Shown here one piece after another: positions 35,908 through 43,870 of a stretch of 64,000 bases of DNA. Numbering within the stretch: position 1 is the stretch's first letter; the number at the start of each line of letters is the position of its first letter. The notes below the pieces were generated by a model. That model saw only the letters and a list, made by a program, of their open reading frames with translations, did no database searches and was not told where the DNA came from. A program made the translations under genes and the position numbers. This DNA comes from Flavobacterium humi (lineage in GTDB: Bacteria > Bacteroidota > Bacteroidia > Flavobacteriales > Flavobacteriaceae), in the NCBI RefSeq assembly GCF_004745595.1, contig NZ_SRLH01000002.1, forward strand, positions 186,001 through 250,000. Direction: 5' to 3'.

Positions 35908-37115
35908 TATTCAATATTTTTAGGGTCAATAAATTGGGCTCGCGGATTTGAAATGATGTTTCCTGCTTTTGATTTAAGGGTCCTGCCCCCGCATCTGGTA
36001 ACAGCATCAAAGCCAAACCGGTTTTTGATTTTGTCCATCGTCTGGTATAATGCCATCATCTCTTCTGTATCTTCAAACATATTAATCTGATAAGTACCCC
36101 GCACCAAACCAGTGAATGTTATTCCAACGAGCCTGATTCTCATACGGCGATTGTAAAGCTTATGGAATAACTCAAGTGCCGTTTTTGCTAAAATATGATC
36201 GCAGGAGGTATAGGGAATTCTTCTTTGCTGATTTTCGGTATCAAAATTGGCATACCGTATTTTTACGGACAACGTAGAGACCAGCCATTCTTCACAGCGT
36301 GCCTGATAGGCTAATTTTTCGACCATTCCCAGAATCAACGATTTCACCTGTTCTATGTCAATGGTGTCCTGAAGATAAGTATGTTCAGTAGAAAGGGATT
36401 TTCTTTCTCTATACGGTTCAACGGGTGAATTGTCAATGCCATTGGCTTTTTTCCATAGTTCCAGGCCATTTTTACCTATAAGGCTTTGTAACACTTCGGC
36501 AGGAGTTTCCGATAATTTTTCTATATTCCTGATACCCAGTCTGGACAACAGATTAAAAGTGACTTCACCCACCATTGGGATTTTACGGATAGAGAGCGGG
36601 TTCAGGAAAGGCTGTACCATATTTTGCGGAATCTCGAGGTTTCCTTTTGGCTTTCCCTCACCCGTGGCAATTTTAGAAACCGTTTTATTGACCGATAAAG
36701 CAAAACTAATAGGCAGTCCTGTTTCTTTGGTAATGCTATTTGAGAGTTCGTTTGTCCATTTATAACAGCCATAAAATTTATCCATGCCTGAAATGTCCAG
36801 ATAGAATTCGTCAATACTGGCTTTTTCAACTAATGGTGCATTCTCTTCAATAATCTGTGTGACTTCATGAGATTTGTTGGAGAACAGTTCCATATCTCCT
36901 TTTATAATTTTTGCCTGTGGACAAAGCTGTAAAGCCATTCTGATTGGCATTGCCGAGCGGACACCAAAATACCTTGCCTCATATGAGCATGATGCAACAA
37001 CACCTCTTTCGCCACCGCCAACAATCAAGGGAATACCATTGAGCTGCGGGTTTTGCAGTCTTGCGCAGGAGACAAAAAAGGTGTCCAAATCCATATGTAC
37101 GATGGCACGTGTCAT
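35907..37115 (-). CDS. dinB: Y-family DNA polymerase IV
   Basis: Protein of 402 residues with intact catalytic carboxylates: D9 in HMDLDTFF and D102/E103 in SIDEFYLD. It should therefore be an active polymerase and not an inactive ImuB-type partner. The CSYEARYFGVRSAMP fingers motif is present. It heads the leftward damage-response operon and its promoter region faces the S24 repressor. The last base of its stop codon is shared with the dnaE start. Confidence 0.92.
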   Translation of the reverse strand: MTRAIVHMDLDTFFVSCARLQNPQLNGIPLIVGGGERGVVASCSYEARYFGVRSAMPIRMALQLCPQAKIIKGDMELFSNKSHEVTQIIEENAPLVEKASIDEFYLDISGMDKFYGCYKWTNELSNSITKETGLPISFALSVNKTVSKIATGEGKPKGNLEIPQNMVQPFLNPLSIRKIPMVGEVTFNLLSRLGIRNIEKLSETPAEVLQSLIGKNGLELWKKANGIDNSPVEPYRERKSLSTEHTYLQDTIDIEQVKSLILGMVEKLAYQARCEEWLVSTLSVKIRYANFDTENQQRRIPYTSCDHILAKTALELFHKLYNRRMRIRLVGITFTGLVRGTYQINMFEDTEEMMALYQTMDKIKNRFGFDAVTRCGGRTLKSKAGNIISNPRAQFIDPKNIE

Positions 37116-37151
37116 GTTATCCTGAATATTTTAGGTTGAAATATATATTTA

Positions 37152-37215
37152 CAAAATTAGGACGTTAAATCACTATTTTATTTATCTTTGTAGTGATTTA
37201 AAATCCCTTTAACGT
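37152..37215. promoter_or_regulatory. Divergent promoters with nested palindromic operator
   Basis: Two inverted repeats interlock: TTAAATCACTA (37165-37175) with its complement at 37191-37201, and ACGTTAAA (37162-37169) with its complement at 37208-37215, which ends at the repressor ATG. Between the arms is TATCTTTG (37183-37190), a TAnnTTTG -7 box for the repressor gene. On the minus strand TAATTTTG (37152-37159) fits the -7 box for dinB. A repressor bound here would cover both promoters. Confidence 0.75.
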
Positions 37216-37983
37216 ATGTTGTATATTTCTGACAATCTGAAGTGGCTGAGAAGCAGGAGAAACATGTCCCAGCAAGAAGTGGCTGACGGTATGAATTTAC
37301 CCGTTGACCGTTATAAGAAATATGAATACGGAAAGAACACACCGCCGGCAGAAACGCTCTTAGCCATTTCAAGGTATTATTATATCAGCATTGATTTACT
37401 GCTGACCGTTGATTTAAGGAAAATCTCCATTGAAAATTTACTGCAGTTAGAAGACAACAGGATTGTACTGCCTGTTGTTGTCGATCGTGAGGGAAACAAC
37501 CTAATAGAAATTATACCGCATAAAGCCCAGGCAGGTTATCTTACGGGTTATGCCGATGCTGAATTTATGGAAAGCCTGCAGCAGCTTACACTGCCATTTT
37601 TGGGACCCGGTAAATTCAGGGCTTTTCCCATTGACGGGGATTCCATGCCGCCGCATAACAACAAAACTTTCGTTGTGGGGAAATACATTGAGAATCTGGG
37701 CGAAGTGAGAAATGATAAGACATATATCCTAATTACGGTCAGCGAGGGGATCACCTATAAACGGCTGAGCAAAAAAAATCCGGACTCCTTTACGGTAGCA
37801 CCGGACAATGTAATTTACAATCCTTATGATATTAAACTCTCTGACATTTTGGAGATTTGGGAATATGTCGCCCATATTGGAAGGGATGACAGCAAACAGG
37901 AAACCGCTTCGGCATTAAGTGTGGAGCAGATGTTCCAAAGTCTCAGTAATGATATTAAGGAAGTAAAACAAAAATTGGCTTAA
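37216..37983 (+). CDS. HTH-S24 repressor (LexA/CI-like, self-cleaving)
   Basis: Protein of 255 residues. Residues 1-70 form an HTH_XRE domain (RSRRNMSQQEVADGMNLPV). The C-terminal part is an S24 peptidase with S143 (DGDSMPP) and K182 (ITYKRL). An Ala106-Gly107 bond in KAQAGYLTGY is a likely autocleavage site. All parts needed for RecA-stimulated inactivation are thus visible. It diverges from dinB-dnaE-alkB across the nested palindrome, so it probably represses both itself and that operon until DNA damage. Confidence 0.88.
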   Translation: MLYISDNLKWLRSRRNMSQQEVADGMNLPVDRYKKYEYGKNTPPAETLLAISRYYYISIDLLLTVDLRKISIENLLQLEDNRIVLPVVVDREGNNLIEIIPHKAQAGYLTGYADAEFMESLQQLTLPFLGPGKFRAFPIDGDSMPPHNNKTFVVGKYIENLGEVRNDKTYILITVSEGITYKRLSKKNPDSFTVAPDNVIYNPYDIKLSDILEIWEYVAHIGRDDSKQETASALSVEQMFQSLSNDIKEVKQKLA

Positions 37984-38026
37984 AAATTGGCAATAAAATG
38001 GGTGCCTCCAGAGCGACCTTCTTTTG

Positions 38027-38066
38027 CTTCTTTTCTTTGGCCGCCTGACTGAAGAAAGAAAAGAAG
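38027..38066. terminator. Hairpin between the S24 repressor and the PRTRC operon
   Basis: Arms CTTCTTTTCTTT (38027-38038) and its perfect complement (38055-38066) around a 16-nt loop, 44 bp after the repressor stop. It lies between convergent genes and may terminate one or both. The rest of 37984-38244 contains no gene that I can support. Confidence 0.45.
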
Positions 38067-38244
38067 TCCGCAGAATTTATCTTAGGGATCTGCGTCCCTG
38101 TAATAAATACCAGCCTCTTTGGAAAAATGCAGGGAGGGGAAATTCGGAAAGGTACATTTTACCAATGTGGCTGTTCCGCTTTTATGCAAAAAGACAGTCC
38201 CGACCATCGGAAGGGTTTGTCTTTTTGCCGCCCGACTTTTGAGG

Positions 38245-39054
38245 TCAGGCGAGTGGTATGGGCTGTGAACGGAAATCTTTCAGGTTCAGGAAAAATCCCC
38301 TGTACTGGGTCATTCCATAGCGAAACAAACCCCATAATAAAGAGCATCCCATCTGAGCCAGTGCGGAATTGATAAACAATTCCTGTTTCTCCAATGCTTC
38401 GGCAAGGGAACAGCTTGGTGTGTCGTCCTGCCCTTCAGACTGCTTTAATAACTCTCCAAATTCTTCGGTAACTAATGGCAGACCTGCCACCGTTTCGTAC
38501 TTTTCAGAATTAGGTTGTTTTATGATTCCAATAGTGGATAGTATTACCTGTCCTGTATGCTGACTGTTCCCAAAGTCCAGCCAGTATTTTGGTGCATCCC
38601 TATGGAGTCTGTGGTTGTTTTGCAGGCTTAGAATATCTGCAATATCAAAGCGGGATTGTACGCTGTCTACACAGGAAATATAAAGAGTGGCTTCTGCACT
38701 TTTGGGCAATTTTCCCAAAGTGTTTTTTTCAAATTTCACGGTTTCCGCTTTCCAGTTCGTTCCCATAAAACGGTTCGCTCGGTTTATAAGGGCAACGGAT
38801 TTGTACAACCCTGTTTCACATTCTGCAAAACGCTGTCTGCCTAAATTGGCACTCGTTACAATATCATCATCCCAAAGACGGACGGACAATCCTGCGTGTC
38901 CGAGTTCTACGAGACTGTGGTTCATTTCCATAAGTGCAGTCAATACTTTTGAGCCTGTACCGCCCGCACCGATTAGGTTTACGGTAATGGGGTTTGTCGG
39001 ATTTATCAGGTAATTGTCCGTAAAATGCATTTTTGTTTTATCAGTATCCATCAC
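38245..39054 (-). CDS. PRTRC system ThiF-family protein
   Basis: E1/ThiF-type nucleotide-binding protein of 269 residues: VNLIGAGGTGSKVL near residue 25, then RLWDDDIVTSANLGRQRF, the ATP-contacting aspartate/arginine segment of ThiF proteins. It is the last gene of the PRTRC set (E, C, F, B, ThiF) and overlaps protein B by 4 bp. PRTRC modules occur on plasmids and mobile elements; their biochemical role is not established. Confidence 0.85.
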   Translation of the reverse strand: MMDTDKTKMHFTDNYLINPTNPITVNLIGAGGTGSKVLTALMEMNHSLVELGHAGLSVRLWDDDIVTSANLGRQRFAECETGLYKSVALINRANRFMGTNWKAETVKFEKNTLGKLPKSAEATLYISCVDSVQSRFDIADILSLQNNHRLHRDAPKYWLDFGNSQHTGQVILSTIGIIKQPNSEKYETVAGLPLVTEEFGELLKQSEGQDDTPSCSLAEALEKQELFINSALAQMGCSLLWGLFRYGMTQYRGFFLNLKDFRSQPIPLA

Positions 39055-39776
39055 AATAGATTTTTAACTGTTTTGTTATGCTTCTTCAATACTTCTTTCG
39101 GAAAGGGTTTTCCTGTCCCGATAAGGTCTTTCCACAGGCTTACACAATTACCTTTTATCGGGCTGTTACTTCCCAGTAAATGGCTGAAATAGCTGTTAAA
39201 AAAATAGTCTTCCCAAGCCCCTGTAAATTCCTCTATCGAAGCCGAGTTTTTGATGTTGATACTGACCGACCCCATGCATACCCTGCCATCTTCATAAATG
39301 TTGAAAAAAGGTGCGTAGTACAAAGGTGTTTTTTCTGTCGGTCTTCTGTCACTTGTGAGTGCAAGTACCCAAAGGCTGTTTTTGCTGGCGTACCAAACCA
39401 TCGGAGGCACATACGCTGTACCGTTTGGGATGTCCAAACCGTTTACAAAATACAATTGTCTCTTTTGTGCTTTGGTGTACCATAATACTGCACCCCTATC
39501 AGCATTGGGATTGATATTCAAAATATTAGTCGGCAGGATTCCATTGGATTTCAAAAAGGCTTTGTCCTTGTCCTTTTCGGTCTGCAATGCCTTTGCCAAT
39601 ACATTGGCTTCCCTTACTGTGAGAGGATGTGCATTTATAGGGCTTCCGTTTTTATCCATATCAAAATGCTCTACATATACCTCGTTATTGCTTCCTTTTG
39701 TTTCATAGAAAACCAAAGCACATTTTGGGTGGTACAATGTTCCAAAACTTGCGGTTATATTGTTTGTATTGTTCAT
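39051..39776 (-). CDS. PRTRC system protein B
   Basis: Protein of 241 residues, soluble, with ALVFYETKG near the start and the stretch PPMVWYASKNSLWVLAL and APFFNIYEDGRVCMGS, which match PRTRC protein B from memory. Overlaps of 4 bp on both sides (with F upstream and ThiF downstream) show a single translationally coupled unit. Function within the module is unknown. Confidence 0.8.
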   Translation of the reverse strand: MNNTNNITASFGTLYHPKCALVFYETKGSNNEVYVEHFDMDKNGSPINAHPLTVREANVLAKALQTEKDKDKAFLKSNGILPTNILNINPNADRGAVLWYTKAQKRQLYFVNGLDIPNGTAYVPPMVWYASKNSLWVLALTSDRRPTEKTPLYYAPFFNIYEDGRVCMGSVSINIKNSASIEEFTGAWEDYFFNSYFSHLLGSNSPIKGNCVSLWKDLIGTGKPFPKEVLKKHNKTVKNLL

Positions 39777-40945
39777 TTTTCAGCGGTTTTATAGTTATAC
39801 AATAGACTGCACATATCGTCCAATAGGGCAAATAATCGGTTCTCAAAATCAAGATTGGTACTGGTTACATCTCTGCCGTCAAAACATTTGCAAATGGTCG
39901 GTTCGTCCATTACTCCATACTCATTAAACTCGTTATTGATGCTCTCGACTATGTTTTCGTACAGCCATCCTTTGGTATGTGATATAAAGGAAATATACTT
40001 TTCCATGCCGATGGTTTCGCATTCCTCCTCTTCATTGTCGGGATCATCCTGCATTGGTGCATTTCGGAAAATGCTTTCCTGCGGGTACTCAGTATATAAA
40101 GCCAAGGCAGTACAAGCCACCTGCCAACACTTGTAGTCGAAGGTATCACGGCTTTTAAAAGCATTTAAACGCTGTTCAAAAACCTGTAAATTGATAGTGC
40201 TAAAAATCTTTTGCTCGATACAATCCCCAATTACTTCCGCTTTGCTAGATTCAGATTGATACGCTTCTGCTTCGTCTGTTTCATCATCCTGTTCTGCCCA
40301 TTCCTTGTGCATTTCATACATCCAATACAAATAACTGTTTTCCTGTCTGAAATAGGGAATATCCGCAATATGATAGAGGTAAGAGCAAACTGAAACGAGC
40401 AATTGGGCATTCCTTCTGTACTTGGGGTCGTGCAACATCTGATAAAGCGGTTCAATAGGAATGTAATACAGGGTTGTGCCTGTGTTGTATTTCTCTTCAC
40501 TGATAAAATAGGTTTTCTTACTGTCCTGCAGCAAACGTATTTCCTGCCAGTTTACAACACGCTGTTTTAGCTTTTCTTCCATATCCCATACAGCCAATGC
40601 CATATTGTAGGGATAGTCAAATTGACTGGTCTGCATCGGTTCTATCTTGTAATGCTCTGCAAGTTGGGAAAGGGACTTATAAAAATCCTTTTCCGTTTTT
40701 GCTGTTTTCTGACAAGCCTGTACCATTTTGGTTTCTTTGAGTTTAGGCAGGAAAGAAGTCTTTAGAAAACCATTGGAAGCATCCGTATTGGTACTGATTT
40801 GCGTCTGTCTTTCTGAATCTCGCTGGCATCTTTCGGTTTTTGCATCCAATGCTCGAACCTGCTGAGCTGTTGATACAACTGCTTTTGCCTTTCTTGTTCG
40901 GGCGGGCTGATTGTTCCCGATATAATGTGTTTGTACATAATTCAT
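39773..40945 (-). CDS. PRTRC system protein F-like
   Basis: A protein of 390 residues when started at the Met in AMNYVQTHYIG. A longer frame to 41011 would overlap protein C by 50 bp and adds an unconvincing N-terminus, so the inner start is preferred. The protein is rich in tyrosine, glutamate and aspartate (EQDDETDEAEAYQ) and lacks known motifs. Identity rests on position between C and B in the PRTRC cassette. Confidence 0.7.
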   Translation of the reverse strand: MNYVQTHYIGNNQPARTRKAKAVVSTAQQVRALDAKTERCQRDSERQTQISTNTDASNGFLKTSFLPKLKETKMVQACQKTAKTEKDFYKSLSQLAEHYKIEPMQTSQFDYPYNMALAVWDMEEKLKQRVVNWQEIRLLQDSKKTYFISEEKYNTGTTLYYIPIEPLYQMLHDPKYRRNAQLLVSVCSYLYHIADIPYFRQENSYLYWMYEMHKEWAEQDDETDEAEAYQSESSKAEVIGDCIEQKIFSTINLQVFEQRLNAFKSRDTFDYKCWQVACTALALYTEYPQESIFRNAPMQDDPDNEEEECETIGMEKYISFISHTKGWLYENIVESINNEFNEYGVMDEPTICKCFDGRDVTSTNLDFENRLFALLDDMCSLLYNYKTAEK

Positions 40946-40961
40946 TGCTTTAAGTTTTTGG

Positions 40962-41180
40962 TTAACCTTTAGTCCCCATAACGCTCTCAAATCGGTATTC
41001 GACCGCATCATCTTTGATGGCCGGAGCGGATATTTTAGCGGTAGTCAAAATGGGGTATGTATTGGCATAAAAATTCAATACGGCTTCCACGCTCCAGCGT
41101 GGTTCAGGGTCAGTCAGCCTGATGTCCTGTCCCTTGTCTTTGAGTATAAACACTCGTTCCAATTGTGTTGCTAGTAACAT
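40962..41180 (-). CDS. PRTRC system protein C
   Basis: Protein of 72 residues (LERVFILKDKGQDIRLTDPEP, then a helix and a short beta hairpin), the length and motif arrangement of PRTRC protein C. It lies 18 bp after protein E and 16 bp before the preferred start of F. The compact fold may be ubiquitin-like, which would suit a ThiF partner, but that is inference. Confidence 0.82.
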   Translation of the reverse strand: MLLATQLERVFILKDKGQDIRLTDPEPRWSVEAVLNFYANTYPILTTAKISAPAIKDDAVEYRFESVMGTKG

Positions 41181-41198
41181 GATTTCTGAATTTTGCGG

Positions 41199-41738
41199 TT
41201 ATACATTCTGTTGCTGTTCTGTTCCAAAAAGACTTGGTGCGGAAAACTTATCTGATAGTTCCGTTTTGCGTCTGCGTATCTCATCAGCCTTTTCAGGGAA
41301 CTCTGCTATTTCAGGTACTTTCATCCACGCCTCACGGAATTTGCCCTCTTTCTCTAATTCATCAGCCTTTCCCATGCCGTCTTTATACTTCTTGTCTTTG
41401 GCTTCCTGCTCTTTCTTGTTCTTATCGGCTTTTTCTTTCTCCATTGCGGATTGCTTTTTGGCTTCCTCCAATTGCTTCATAAATCCTTCCATATCGACCA
41501 TCAAGCCCGATGCGGTCTGTATAGGAGTGGTTATTTTCTCAAAGAAACCATTGTCCAGTTCTTCTGCTGTTCCCCTAAGATTAAGGGGCGGTATGATATT
41601 CTTCGCATTATCCCCGCATTGTTCGTTTTGAAGTATCACAGATACAATAAGATTGCTTTCTACTCCTTTTGTGATGGTCAGGTGTAAATCTCCCTGCAAG
41701 TCCATCTGTGCTATCTGATTGAAAAAATTTGTATTCAT
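41199..41738 (-). CDS. PRTRC system protein E
   Basis: Protein of 179 residues: a beta-rich N-terminal domain (MDLQGDLHLTITKG, PPLNLRGTAEELDNGFF), then a lysine/glutamate coiled coil (about residues 85-120) and a charged C-terminus. This matches PRTRC protein E. It is the first gene of the PRTRC unit. ParB and ParM-like members of the classical cassette are not in this window. Confidence 0.82.
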   Translation of the reverse strand: MNTNFFNQIAQMDLQGDLHLTITKGVESNLIVSVILQNEQCGDNAKNIIPPLNLRGTAEELDNGFFEKITTPIQTASGLMVDMEGFMKQLEEAKKQSAMEKEKADKNKKEQEAKDKKYKDGMGKADELEKEGKFREAWMKVPEIAEFPEKADEIRRRKTELSDKFSAPSLFGTEQQQNV

Positions 41739-41830
41739 CTTTCTAAAAATTTAATTGTCCATTCATCTAATGCTCACCTCATAAAGTTTTTTAAAGGCTA
41801 CCACTATGTAAGGCGATAGCCTTTGTTTAT

Positions 41831-42904
41831 TTAATTAAGGTTTAAAATTTCCGCTCCATCCGATGCAAAAGAGGTACACAATTCAAAAGCCTTTTGGGAC
41901 TTTAGCTGTGCCGTACCGCCCATTACAATACTTTGTAACTTGGCTTCATTATCTTTGTAACTGCGTACATTCTGATAGTAGCCTGTCACGGCATTGTATG
42001 CCCCGAATAATGTGCCTTTAGTTGTGTCCATCTGCTGTGTATCGCTTACCATTGCATAGGCAAAGGCATCTTCTACGGTGTTTTTGAACAAGGTGGAAAC
42101 CTCATCTTCAGCCCCTTTTTTGAGCAAATCGTAAGTCTCTTTATTTGGGCAGAGTGCCAGTTGAATTAGCTTTTTTACTTCCTGGTCTGTTACCTTTACT
42201 TTAGCCCATTCATTAAATATGCCCTCTAATTGACTGCTTAAAGTGTTTGCCAATCCCATAACTTTGTGGGCATTATCCAAACGCTGTTTTGCTCCTGAAG
42301 TGTGTTTGATACGTACCACGTTGCTCATCGAACGAAGCGAAGCGTTAAGAGTGTTTTGACATACGATGCGGATAGGGGTAAAAGCGGCTGTAATACTTCC
42401 GCTTCCATCGTGCGAAGTGGTCAGAAAGATATACTTCTCAGTAACATCGTCGCCATTGCCTACACGTATATAATCGGGCAGTTTGGCTGTGATAAATATA
42501 CGTTCGCCATTGCCCAACGCTCCTGCGGTTTCGTACAGAATACCCTCGCCACCGCCTACAATCTCATCAAAGAAATTGAATGCTTCACGGTTCTGTACGA
42601 TGTGGTAGTCTTTGCCCACTACGCCTAATACTGCATTGTTATCAGTACGGATGTTGGCAAAGTAGTTAGGCACTTCCAATTCGTTACTGCCTATCTCAAT
42701 ACCGTCAGAAGTTTGTATAATGCCTGAACCTTTTATGTATAGCGGGCTTTTAGCGACTTCATAATCTAATCCTGCGTGCTTTATAGCCTCTTCGCTTGTC
42801 GGGTATTGCTCTATAATCTGCCCCAAGCCGTGCCACGCTTTTTCTTTAACGCTGAAAAATGAATAACGTCCTGTTTCGCTGTTGAAATTGATATTATGTG
42901 CCAT
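41831..42904 (-). CDS. DUF932 phage/plasmid-type protein
   Basis: Protein of 357 residues with AHNINFNSETGRYSFFSVKEKAWHGLG at the N-terminus in two adjoining blocks, the TPIRIVCQNTL segment near the middle, and GAYNAVTGYYQNVR near the end. These are the hallmarks of the DUF932 (TIGR03299) family found on phages and plasmids. It lies between ssb and the PRTRC genes on the same strand, so a role in element replication or maintenance is plausible; the activity is unknown. Confidence 0.82.
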   Translation of the reverse strand: MAHNINFNSETGRYSFFSVKEKAWHGLGQIIEQYPTSEEAIKHAGLDYEVAKSPLYIKGSGIIQTSDGIEIGSNELEVPNYFANIRTDNNAVLGVVGKDYHIVQNREAFNFFDEIVGGGEGILYETAGALGNGERIFITAKLPDYIRVGNGDDVTEKYIFLTTSHDGSGSITAAFTPIRIVCQNTLNASLRSMSNVVRIKHTSGAKQRLDNAHKVMGLANTLSSQLEGIFNEWAKVKVTDQEVKKLIQLALCPNKETYDLLKKGAEDEVSTLFKNTVEDAFAYAMVSDTQQMDTTKGTLFGAYNAVTGYYQNVRSYKDNEAKLQSIVMGGTAQLKSQKAFELCTSFASDGAEILNLN

Positions 42905-42949
42905 GATTTTGAAATTTTAAATGTTTAAAAATTGCTTCGTAACCCTTTT

Positions 42950-43327
42950 TTAAAATGGGAGGTCTTCCGCTGTCTTGTCATTTTTGTTTCCTGTAGAGGC
43001 TTGTGCCATTTGGGATTTTTTACCTCCTCCGTGCAGTTTGATTTGTGAGGTATTGAAATTCAGCCCTGCATGCGTTTCTCCGTTACTGCCCGTCCACGCT
43101 CTTGCGCTTACCCTGCCTGTAAGTTCCACTATGGAACCTTTAGTGAGTATCTCCGCTACCTTTGGGGTAATCCAATAAGCACAATCGAAATACGTTGTCT
43201 GCTCTATGCGCTCGCCCGCTTTATTTCGGTAGCTGTCGTTGATGGCTACTGAAAAGTTTACTACTTGTTTGCTGTTTGACAATGTGCGTACTTCCGCATC
43301 TTTTGTCACTCTTCCGATAATGTTCAT
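42950..43327 (-). CDS. ssb: Single-stranded DNA-binding protein
   Basis: OB-fold SSB of 125 residues. The N-terminus MNIIGRVTKDAEVR is followed by VVNFSVAIND and TKGSIVELTGRVSARAW. It has a short linker and an acidic tip ending DLPF, close to the DDIPF tip that recruits partners. It is an element-encoded copy, probably coating the transferred strand in the recipient. It is first of the leftward ssb-DUF932-PRTRC cluster. Confidence 0.9.
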   Translation of the reverse strand: MNIIGRVTKDAEVRTLSNSKQVVNFSVAINDSYRNKAGERIEQTTYFDCAYWITPKVAEILTKGSIVELTGRVSARAWTGSNGETHAGLNFNTSQIKLHGGGKKSQMAQASTGNKNDKTAEDLPF

Positions 43328-43870
43328 AATCTGTGTCCTTTAAATGTTATACATTCCTGTTTCGCTTTTTTTTCTCTTAACCTGCCTGCCTCAAAAAGCA
43401 TTTTTCCAAAAGAAAAAGGGAAAAAAGAAAGCCATAAAAAGGTATGGACAACGCGGAAAGCAAAAAGGAAACGGAATAATTGGAGGGGCACCCTTTAGGG
43501 GAGGAAACCGTTTATGCCGTAGTCTTTTGGCGGCAGGGGCGGCTGGTGTCCATAATACCTTAGCTGCCTTTTTGTCCCTTTCGTATTGGAAAATGTTCCG
43601 GTAAGATTACTCGATTCTTATTCTCCGTTTAAGTACGGAATAACAAAACATGGATTAGGGTGACTTATCAAGCCAACTAATTCCATACATTAAGTTGTTT
43701 TCGATTTTTCTGCTCATTATTCTTATAAAACACTAAAAAACAGGTATTTGTACTTATTTTAAATAGTTATATATGACATAAATTTGATGATTAATATCAA
43801 TTAACTCTCATTATATTTTTATTTAGTCAAAAACACTCAACTATTAACTTCTAACCACCCAAACACTATT
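43328..43870. other. Intergenic region between ssb and the protease operon
   Basis: About 540 bp. 43344-43604 is open on the + strand for 86 codons, but its lysine-rich then glycine/alanine-rich product looks like chance coding and has no start signal, so I do not call it. The stretch 43480-43530 has GC-rich inverted words (GGGGCACCCTTTAGGGG). From 43620 to 43860 the DNA is very AT-rich and should hold the divergent promoters; no clear -7 box was chosen. Confidence 0.4.

Noticed and set aside
38024..38372. Overlapping + strand frames between the S24 repressor and the PRTRC ThiF gene
   Set aside because: They run through a hairpin and into the ThiF gene on the other strand; products look random.
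39773..41011. Longer start for PRTRC protein F
   Set aside because: It would overlap protein C by 50 bp; the inner Met at 40945 leaves a normal 16-bp gap.
43344..43604. Open frame of 86 codons on the + strand upstream of ssb
   Set aside because: Low-complexity lysine run then glycine/alanine-rich sequence, no start signal and no recognisable domain.
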